Source: Metaphire vulgaris (taxonomy: Eukaryota > Annelida > Clitellata > Crassiclitellata > Megascolecidae). From it: DNA of 64,000 nucleotides. The notes under the pieces were generated by a model. That model saw only the letters and a list, made by a program, of their open reading frames with translations, searched no databases and was not told the DNA's origin. Shown piece after piece: positions 56,760 through 64,000 of the stretch (position 1 is the first letter of the stretch; each line of letters begins with the position of its first letter). The stretch is from the NCBI GenBank assembly GCA_018105865.1, contig CM030856.1, positions 8,337,653 through 8,401,652 of the forward strand, given 5' to 3'. A program made the translations under genes and the position numbers.

Positions 56760-57341
56760 CATAATAGGCTTATAAATTTTATGAGGTAGAGAGAAACGCA
56801 GCATTTATTAAATAATGAATTATTAAAAACACAAATCTTTTTCGTTTATTACAGTCTTGTTTGGCCCGTAAATTAAGAAGCGGCTTAGGTCTTTCACGAT
56901 CGTAATCAAATTTTGCTAATTAAGATGTCAAGTTATACCACGATACGCTAAGAATGTAAGAACAAGCTGAGTGTTCTAAGTGTTGGCTAGCAGTTGCGCT
57001 TGGAAGGAAAATGCCCAGTTTTGAATCAAGTCCCCTTGTGGAGTACACTTTCGGCCTTTCGAACTCAGGCAGGTAGAACCCCCACCCCAACCCCAACCCC
57101 AACCACGAAACATTTCTTATTATTAAGAGCATTTCTATAGCGCAAATATACGCAAAGCAGCAAATGCGCTAAAGCAGCAAATGCGCTAAAATCATAGATG
57201 TCATCACATTATATTTAGTATTTTCGCAAACAAAACAGTAATTTAGAGTAAGAGTCAGCCAAGACTTTTGAACACAGGAAAATGTTCCTAAACCACTTTA
57301 AACCAGTTATTATTTTAAAATATCATAATAATAATGATTAC

Positions 57342-57377
<36 letters not shown>

Positions 57378-58017
57378 TATTAAAGAGCTTCAGGTGAGAG
57401 CGTAGTTTGAGAGAAAAATTGGTCGTTGGTTCAGACCGGTCAGTTGCATTGACACATGCTCAATGGGCCACTGCTGGGTTTTCAGTCTTGGCATCAGCTA
57501 GGATTCGTTCCCCAATCGATGAATAACGGAACCATGTCCGCTCCAATATTCTTCCTGTCAGAACGCATCAACTGCGGCTTGCGAAGCTTTTTGGAGGATA
57601 GTATCTCTAATTTAATTCTATCATATCTCCGCCACCTCTATCCATGTAAATGGGGTGACATTATCGAATTACTTTCCCTACACCTCTCTTCTTGCATCTA
57701 CCTCTGTTGCGTTTCGTTTTCTTTCACTCCAGTCCTAGTAACTCATTCTAGTTTCTGCTCTCGTCTGCAATATTTCTTATATTGAACCTATTTGAAAACT
57801 TGTAATTTACCCTTGGTCTGTTCTTTTATCAACGCAAGAACTTTGATTTAAAATGGTGACGAAGTTTGAAACCGCGGACTGCTAAATTTGCTTCAAAGTT
57901 CAAACCATTGCTTTGGTGTTTCTTAGGTTTCCATCTGCATATAACTAACTACTAACTAAAGAATTTACCAATGATTGCACTTTTAAGAGCGATAGCAACA
58001 AAGCCGAGCGTATAGGC
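56266..58017. other. Spacer, no gene seen
   Basis: A TATA-like GTATAAAAG at 56573-56581 lies upstream of an (ATC)n tract (56717-56757). An S1-like end at 57288-57310 is followed by a second (ATC)n tract (57342-57378). No gene-like frame. Confidence 0.35.
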
Positions 58018-58091
<74 letters not shown>

Positions 58092-58145
58092 TGATTTAAA
58101 GTGGTTTAGGAGGGTAAGTAAGCCTGTGTGAAAACCACTGTATAG
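58018..58145 (-). repeat. SINE S1 copy with (AAT)n tail
   Basis: (AAT)n at 58018-58090, then the reverse of the S1 body: 'gatttaaagtggtttaggag' and 'gtgtgaaaaccactgtatag'. Confidence 0.65.
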
Positions 58146-58158
58146 TAACTCTCCGCAT

Positions 58159-58440
58159 TCAATAACCTAGTTTTTCGAGATAGCCTTTGAATCCGTTTAC
58201 TGTTTCAACCGTCACTCCCACGTCGTCCAAACTGTTCCATTTGTCCACAACCCTTTCACTAAAAGAATTTATTTCTTGAACCCACCCTCTGCTTAAACAA
58301 TTTGCATTTGTGGCCTCTTGTGCGGTTATAGTGTGCCAATGTAAAGAATCGATCGTATGGCACATCTACTTTCCCAGTCATTATTTTGTATGTTTCTATA
58401 AAATACCCTCTCTCTATTCTCCTTTCGAATGTTGTCAATC
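58159..58440 (-). pseudogene. LINE (non-LTR retrotransposon) RT tail, frameshifted
   Basis: On the minus strand FIETYKIMTGKVDVPYDRFF, RTRGHKCKLFK and SERVVDKWNSL...VNGFKGYLEK follow the well-known C-terminal tail of LINE reverse transcriptase proteins. One extra T at about 58260 shifts the frame between the parts. Nothing of the RT core is present. Confidence 0.75.
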
Positions 58441-58657
58441 AGCAATAATGAAGTCTTTTTACGTGGCTTAAGTTACGGCATCCATTGATCATATGCGAAT
58501 GAAAGTATTAATATCAGAGAACAGCTAATAAATGAGCTTCGATGTCTTAATATAGAGTTCATTTGCATTTATTCGTTTAGTTGACGCACTTCTGAAAGCA
58601 AAACTCACTTTGCAATTTTCCGGCATCATAGCCTTACATTCAAAAACGCATGTAGCG

Positions 58658-58659
<2 letters not shown>

Positions 58660-58748
<89 letters not shown>

Positions 58749-58760
58749 TATTATTATTAT
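58660..58760. repeat. (AAT)n(ATT)n microsatellite
   Basis: AAT units switch to ATT units at about 58700, giving a near-perfect palindrome. Confidence 0.92.
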
Positions 58761-58857
58761 ATACAACTGATAAACTATCGTTTTTATTTAAATAATGAAT
58801 TCAGCAAAGCTTGTTAAGAATTTATAAATGAGAAAATAGCGATGTCTTAATAAACTT

Positions 58858-58858
<1 letters not shown>

Positions 58859-58904
<46 letters not shown>
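58859..58904. repeat. (AT)n microsatellite
   Basis: About 22 AT units. Confidence 0.9.
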
Positions 58905-58907
<3 letters not shown>

Positions 58908-59333
58908 CAAGGCCACGTTAGTAAGGTACAATTGGCACCGTAAGAGTGTAATAAATAGTAGCAGTACCACCGTATCACGTGCAATAGCAGTAGCTATATA
59001 GTAACTGTTTTTACTGAATAAGTTTAAGCAGATTAGCTGTTAAACACCCGAATAACAAAGCGAGACAAAAAAGTATACAGAACTACAGATAGTCTAAAAA
59101 GACCGCAATGGCAGATGTTAATGCTATACTCGGTGCAATTCTCGTGCGTATTTCAGCGTTCGGCGACACTGTATAAGAAGCGCTTTCCAGCACTGAATCC
59201 ACTAGGCATATACGTGCTGTAAAGTCCTTAGCCGTTCGGTGTTCCCTATGACACCAGGTTGTTTGTACCTGTTTGTGCACCTGTTTATTGCTTACGTCTG
59301 TCTACTCGTGTGTTTTATATAGCGCCCTTATGG

Positions 59334-59512
59334 CAGTGGCGGCTCCGCCGGGGGGCCAGAGGGCCCGTGCCCTTATTGAGTGCCTGGCCCCCTGTTGGGA
59401 CCCTATACTTAATGCTACATACATTAAACAACAAATGGTTGGCCCCCATGATTAGAAGTTGCAACCCCAACGCTCCCCTCCCCCCACTTGCCAAATCCTA
59501 GAGCCGCCACTG
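59334..59512. mobile_element. hAT-type MITE, family B, copy 2
   Basis: Starts CAGTGGCGGCTCCGCCGG and ends TAGAGCCGCCACTG. Flanks ccttatgg and ccttatag match at 7 of 8. Confidence 0.85.
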
Positions 59513-59591
59513 CCTTATAGGCAGACAGCTACAACATACATCTTCGCTGTCTGTTACTCGTGTGAATGACATATTTTCGATATGCTATATC

Positions 59592-59780
59592 CAGGGTTAT
59601 TTCTAGGATTATAAATTTGGGGGTGTCAGTATATTTTGGGGGTCCATCCTTGCCGAAAAAGCCTGACAAGCAGCAAAAAAGGTCATCACAGGCTCAGATT
59701 GGGGGAGGGGTGTTAGAGGGTGTCGGTCTCAAATTGGGGGGTGTTGGGGGGAGGGTGTTAGGGGTGTAAAAATATCCCTG
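59592..59780. mobile_element. hAT-type MITE, family H, copy 2
   Basis: Starts CAGGGTTATTTCTAGG and ends AAAATATCCCTG. Flanks gctatatc and actaaatc agree at 6 of 8. Contains the shared motif at about 59663. Confidence 0.75.
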
Positions 59781-59992
59781 ACTAAATCGAACCCGAATAG
59801 ATAGTGCAACTCAAGGCATAGTCATGGCTCCAAAAATCAAAAAAGCTAGCTCCCGAGTTCTAGATGAGATGGAATTATTATTTTTTAAATTTATTTTTAT
59901 TACATGTTTGTTGGCGCACATTAAGTCATTCACAAAGTGAAGAGTTGTATGTGCAGAGCAAAGTCATTGCTGAACAACTTGCCCGAAGTCGC

Positions 59993-60239
59993 CAGTGGCG
60001 TAAGCCTGGCGTCAACATTGGGGGGGGGGATAAAATCGTTCATAAAATCAGGTCAGACCCCCTTTTCATCTCCAAAAAGTCTTGACGAGCAAAAAAGGTC
60101 ATCCACAATGAGTGATTTACCAGATTTCACCATAAGGCACAACAAATTGGAACATTGGAGGGATAATTGATACTCTGTCCCCCTCTTACTAATTATTGGG
60201 GGGACCGTCCCCGCCGTCCCTCTGTGTTTTACGCCCATG
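59993..60239. mobile_element. hAT-type MITE, family M
   Basis: Starts CAGTGGCGTAAGCCTGG and ends TTTTACGCCCATGG. Flanks gaagtcgc and gaagtcgt match at 7 of 8. Contains GACGAGCAAAAAAGGTCAT at about 60084. It may lie in the 3' untranslated region of the NR2E1-like gene. Confidence 0.78.
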
Positions 60240-60244
60240 GAAGT

Positions 60245-60312
60245 CGTACGCAGTGGTTAGGGTGAGATTCGAACCCACTACCCTCCGGGATGCGTGTCAA
60301 GAATTCTACCGC
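60245..60312 (-). repeat. tRNA-derived SINE-like sequence
   Basis: On the minus strand GTGGGTTCGAATCTCACCC is a B box, preceded by a tRNA-like 'tctaccgca' region. No closed cloverleaf. Confidence 0.45.
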
Positions 60313-60522
60313 ACCCAAAATAGGAATGGAAGATTCAATTTAAAAAACACAAAATATCCCACTTGAGATTGATTGGGACAACTTATTGGATAGAATTGCC
60401 AATATGAACTGCATAAATTAGGCCCGCTGAACCACATTAAAACTATCAAATCGGACAAAATATCCTGTATCCGAGGACGAGTTTTGTTTGCACAGCCAAC
60501 GTTGCTTTGTCCGGTGGCGTCG

Positions 60523-62515
60523 TCAATAGATGGCGAAACTGTCCGACGCGGACTCCGCCTGATACATGTTGACGATCAGCGTCTGCATCGGCGTGTCCCC
60601 GATGGCCGTTCGAAAGAAGACGTCTTCGATGGTCTTGGCGCTGACGGCTCCGAGGGACGGAAGGACCAGCAGCAGGCGACCGAACCGCAGCGGCTGCCCG
60701 GGGTAGGCCCCGTCGATGTACTTGTTCAGCGACAGCTGCGCCTGATCCCTGAGCGCGTTGACGGCCGCTCGATCGGTCAGCGAAGAAGGCCCCGTCGACG
60801 ATCCTCCTCTGTCGTCGTCGTCGCCGCCGCCGGGGGTCTTCAAGTCTAAGATTTATTCACCCAACGAAAGACCATAGACTCGTAATACCATAGAAATTAA
60901 AACTCACTGGAAGTAGTCTATATCTATGGCAAAACAATGGCGGCTCCGCACGGAGGTCCGGGGGCCCGTGACCCCTAATTGATTGCATGACCCCCCTCCC
61001 AGTGACCCCCTGCTGGAATCCTATACTTACTAATACGTACTTAAACTTAGCATGATTTTAAGTGGCTTAGGAGGCACTACTGTCTGTGTGAAAGCCACTA
61101 TAAGGGGCGCTAACGGGACTTGAACCCGCTCCGCCAGCCTACCGCTCCGGAGCGTAACCCACTCTGTCATCTTCCGTACCCTAGCAACAAATAGCTGCCT
61201 CCACGTGCTTAGAAGTTTCCACCCCAACGGTCCCCCACTTGCCAAATCCTGGAGCCGCCACTGTGGCAAAGACAGCGGAAAATCGAAGCCAATTCGCCGC
61301 CATGAAGCAAACCGCTTATGCAGGAATTCAGTCTGTTTCTTGCTGAGTGCAGCTAAGCATTCTAGTTAAACTTAACCAATGATCAAGCCAAATAATATTA
61401 CAAATATAATTACACAAGTACAGTATATGCAATGAACTGCAATAGCCAAGCCAAGCTCAATCCGATCCAGCATGTCTCTTGGACTGTATACTAGTGTAGA
61501 GGCCCATTACCAATACCAAACAAGGAAACCTACAATACATTAGTTGAATTTTAAACAGTCTTGAAATTGTCGGTACGGAGGAAATGTGAAAACTTTCACG
61601 CGACTTTCTAACTTTTATAACATTTTATTTTGATAATTAAAGTTTTCAAGAACCCTTCCGCTACCACAGTATGTCGTTGAGGCTGTTAGCTCAGTATTCA
61701 AATCTTAGCACCTATTATAATTATAGTAGGCCTATTAGTAATTTCTTCTATGTCATTCCATCGAGTGACAAGAATTATGCTATGTATATTCAATCAAGCT
61801 GAGTGACTTAAAACTCGAATGTGACTCCTTCGGAATTTTTGTAACTTTTGCGCAAGACTGATTCTGAAGCGTCGAATCAAACCTTCGCTAGAAAATAGAA
61901 ATTAGATCCACTGCCCTACACGTGAGTCACGTGACCCTGGCCCATAGACATGCAAGAGTTTCGAGAGACATCTCGTGGTGAAATATTGACTCCGCGAATC
62001 AAATGAACAGGGAATATTATTTTGACGTCAAGAATTTAGTGGCTCCATGTAGGTCATGTCATGGCTTGAATTCCTGTCCCTTGAGATGAGAAGGCACGCG
62101 ACGTCACACCGCAAGCGGGGAAACAGTCCAGACAGGTGCGTAGCGACGGGGGTATATCGGTATATATATACCCCAGAAGTCAGGCTACCTTAAAATTTTT
62201 AATGTGTTTTTTAAGATTTTCAAAGTTTTTAAAGATTTATACTCCCTTAAGTAAGTAAGTAAGTACGTAAGTAAGTAAGTAATCTTTCCTATCACATTAT
62301 ATCCCCCAATCACATTAAATTTCTGGCTACGCCCCTGAGTCCAGACCTACCTGGTTCGAAGGTCACGATGCCTCGCAGACAGGTGTATTCGGTGGCATCA
62401 AGATGCATCGTCTGGAATTTCAGAACGGTTTCCTGAAGCAATCGAACTTCGGAAATGATGGACGAATGACTGCAGTCAGAAGCAGCAGTCGGCGAATTGG
62501 CATCAACGTTGATAC
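60523..62515 (-). CDS. NR2E1/tailless-like nuclear receptor, last two coding exons (5' part outside the window)
   Basis: Exons 62515-62351 and 60845-60523, GT-AG with matching phase, stop TGA at 60523. They encode the C-terminal half of a ligand-binding domain: SEVRLLQETVLKFQ, LDATEYTCLRGIVTF, then ALRDQAQLSLNKYI, QPLRFGRLLLVLP and the end TIEDVFFRTAIGDTPM. The exon border after a Ser-Gly-like position and the segment order match vertebrate NR2E1 best; NR2E3 and other NR2E members are alternatives. These receptors repress or activate neural and eye genes; no ligand is assumed. An insert rich in Gly, Asp and Ser opens the last exon. The DNA-binding domain and helices 1-5 were not found up to 64000. 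The upstream acceptor is followed on its 5' side by a (GTT)n tract. A family C MITE ends 13 bp inside the intron after the first of the two exons. Confidence 0.88.
60935..61263. mobile_element. hAT-type MITE, family B, copy 3, carrying a SINE
   Basis: Starts CAATGGCGGCTCCG (mutated TIR) and ends GGAGCCGCCACTG. Flanks tggcaaaa and tggcaaag match at 7 of 8. Family sequence is interrupted at about 61046-61195 by an S1 SINE-like copy. In the NR2E1-like gene's intron. Confidence 0.8.
61046..61195 (-). repeat. SINE S1 with tRNA-like head
   Basis: On the minus strand CGGGTTCAAGTCCCG is a good B box (about 61114-61128), followed by the S1 body ('atagtggctttcacacagac', 'gcctcctaagccacttaaaatcatgctaag'). 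Inserted in the MITE at 60935-61263. Confidence 0.65.
61264..62132. other. Intron sequence of the NR2E1-like gene
   Basis: AT-rich, no conserved exon or repeat recognised. Confidence 0.4.
62133..62337. mobile_element. hAT-type MITE, family C, copy 2
   Basis: Starts CAGGTGCGTAGCGACGGG and ends GGCTACGCCCCTG. Exact 8-bp duplications agtccaga at 62125-62132 and 62338-62345. A (AAGT)n tract lies at about 62250-62283. It ends 13 bp from the splice donor at 62350 of the NR2E1-like gene. Confidence 0.87.
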
Positions 62516-62517
62516 CT

Positions 62518-62600
62518 ACAACAACAACAACAACAACAACGATAACAACAACAATAACAGCACCAGCAACAACAACTATAACAGCAACAGCAACGCCAAC
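62518..62600. repeat. (CAA)n microsatellite
   Basis: CAA/CAG triplets immediately 5' (in gene orientation) of the NR2E1-like exon. On the minus strand it gives a GTT-rich tract ahead of the acceptor. Confidence 0.85.
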
Positions 62601-63133
62601 AACAATGTTTTCGGCATTCTGTCAACCGTCGTGCATGGAGAAACGCAGACAATTGCTCTGTCAAAATTGACACACTCCGCGTCACTAAGTATATAATATT
62701 CGATTGCATCAGAGGAAAATTAATTAGATTCATAATTTCCTTCCGCTCAATAAGTCTTTAGCTCAAATAATTAATTAATCCTTCATTTTTTAATTTAGCT
62801 CAAACGCATCATAAGACACGTTGGCGTTGCGCTTTTTGCTATACAACCAGTGGCGTAGCCAGAGGTGCGGCGGATCAGGGGGCGCGGGCCACGCCGGGCG
62901 ACACCAATTGCAACATCACAAGGGGTGACAAGTGACAACGAAACGTTAGTAGTCTGTACATTAAATAGACTCGGCGATTACTTTTGTACGCATGAGCTGG
63001 CACAGGAGGACCCAAGAAGGTCCATGGCGTGATTTTTTGTGGACGGGGGTGACACTAAGGCTTTACTGCAGCGTGTGACGCCAACCCTAGTGACGCCTCC
63101 CGCGCTACAACTTCTAAGTCGTGGTCTAGTTAC
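62601..63133. other. Probable intron of the NR2E1-like gene
   Basis: CAGTGGCGTAGCCAGAGG at about 62849 is a family C/D-like left end without an identified partner. No exon recognised. Confidence 0.35.
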
Positions 63134-63315
63134 CAGAGGGGGCTCTATAGGGCCCCGGGGCCTTTTCCCCCTATTGTATGCCTGACCGCCAGTGACCCCC
63201 TCGAAGGTTATATTCTTTTTGAATGTGCTGATTTATGAAAAATAGTTGACCCCATGCTTAGAATTTGCCACTCCAACGCCCCACCCCCACTTGCCAAATC
63301 CTGGAGCCGCCACTG
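63134..63315. mobile_element. hAT-type MITE, family B, copy 4
   Basis: Starts CAGAGGGGGCTCTATAGG (diverged TIR) and ends CCTGGAGCCGCCACTG. Flanks ctagttac and ctagttgc match at 7 of 8. Confidence 0.78.
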
Positions 63316-64000
63316 CTAGTTGCCGTGCGTCTGTGCGGCCTGTTTTCATCATTGCATTAACAAGACTGTGATGTTTTTTGTAGATTTTCCGTTGGATTTG
63401 GTTCACACCGTTGTGGCGATTATTGTCTCGAAAAGACTATAACTATAGCTTTTTGCGTTGTCTTCGTTACCTTACTGCAAAATGTCTTGGCACGACGTCT
63501 CGACCAGCGGATCGTGTCCAGAACTGTCTTGATCCGCGTTCGGGAACTGTCTTCGTTGGTTTCTCTGATTGTCGGATATGATCGCGGAGTTCGTTACCGG
63601 GTGTCATGTTCTGGAAAATGTGCACTATGATCCACACTCCACAGTTGGATTCGATTTATTAGCCTCTTTTTTCATTACGGTTTTTACCCGCCGTCCTTTC
63701 CTGTCATGCAGAGTCAATCAGTCATAATCTAGGCAGAATTCTTCTTTCTTTCTTACCAAATCCACAGGCCAGTTTATCAATCGCCTCTTTTCGCTGGAAG
63801 TATTTTTCACAATGGCAAAAGTGACGCGTTCGAAACATCTCTGCCTTGTTTTGGAAACGCTGTGATTAATATTAATATAGGCCTACCTCTGCAATTTTAA
63901 GGGACTTTTATCTGAAAAATCTCGACTTCCTCCAAAATACGCAATGTCAAACGATCATTGATAGCAGTGGTTAAATTACTTTTTCAGAAGCGACGGATCT
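63316..64000. other. Right edge, no exon recognised
   Basis: Probably intron or upstream sequence of the NR2E1-like gene. A minus-strand open stretch at about 63478-63607 has an acceptor-like TTTTCCAG and a donor-like GTAAGG but does not match nuclear receptors. Confidence 0.3.

Noticed and set aside
57456..57785. 109-codon plus-strand frame
   Set aside because: No domain or repeat match could be recognised; its length is within chance expectation for the region.
60484..60849. Plus-strand frame opposite the NR2E1-like last exon
   Set aside because: It is antisense to a clearly conserved nuclear-receptor exon and has no domain of its own.
61046..61195. Possible tRNA gene
   Set aside because: The B box is good but the A box and acceptor stem do not complete a cloverleaf, and the tail matches dispersed SINE-like copies. 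The same reasoning applies to 25050, 31600, 38865 and 60245.
63478..63607. A minus-strand open stretch with acceptor- and donor-like ends near the right edge
   Set aside because: The peptide does not resemble the expected NR2E1 helices or DNA-binding domain in any frame.

Overview
The window is nuclear DNA of a non-vertebrate animal. The genes are spread over several GT-AG exons, and the introns and spacers are AT-rich, full of microsatellites and transposon remnants. Four conserved animal genes and a class A GPCR are recognisable. A Gmr1-like Gypsy element suggests a deuterostome, perhaps a marine echinoderm, hemichordate or cephalochordate. That placement is inference, and no species is claimed.

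Layout: 1-2.7 kb is a nest of small hAT-type elements. 2.75-12.9 kb is a complete seven-exon SAV1 (Salvador, Hippo pathway) on the minus strand; its second intron carries a 3.7 kb hAT transposon that landed inside an older short hAT element. 14.8-22.3 kb is a complete seven-exon TOLLIP on the plus strand, head-to-head with SAV1. 25.65-27.8 kb is a three-exon FAM162-like mitochondrial membrane protein gene (plus). 28.6-32.4 kb is repeat-rich spacer. 32.5-33.6 kb is an intronless, GC-rich FMRFamide-receptor-like GPCR whose frame runs into a long CT tract. 39.57-45.34 kb is a young LTR retrotransposon (minus) with nearly identical LTRs, inserted in a hAT-type element. 45.5-60.5 kb is spacer packed with non-autonomous elements, SINE-like sequences, a LINE remnant and microsatellites. 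60.5-62.5 kb holds the last two coding exons of an NR2E1/tailless-like nuclear receptor (minus); its upstream exons were not found and probably lie beyond the right edge.

The host genes form no operon or pathway. SAV1 is a Hippo scaffold, TOLLIP a ubiquitin-binding endosomal adaptor, FAM162 a mitochondrial protein, the GPCR a probable peptide receptor and NR2E1 a transcription factor.

The striking layer is the mobile DNA. At least eight families with different terminal inverted repeats (TIRs) can be delimited by target-site duplications (TSDs): 8 bp for hAT-type, TTAA for piggyBac-type, and probably TA for one family. Several are nested, which gives a relative order of insertion. Many of the otherwise different families share a short internal motif, GACAAGCAAAAAAGGTCAT, that their termini do not explain. 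No CRISPR array, rRNA gene or functional tRNA gene was seen.
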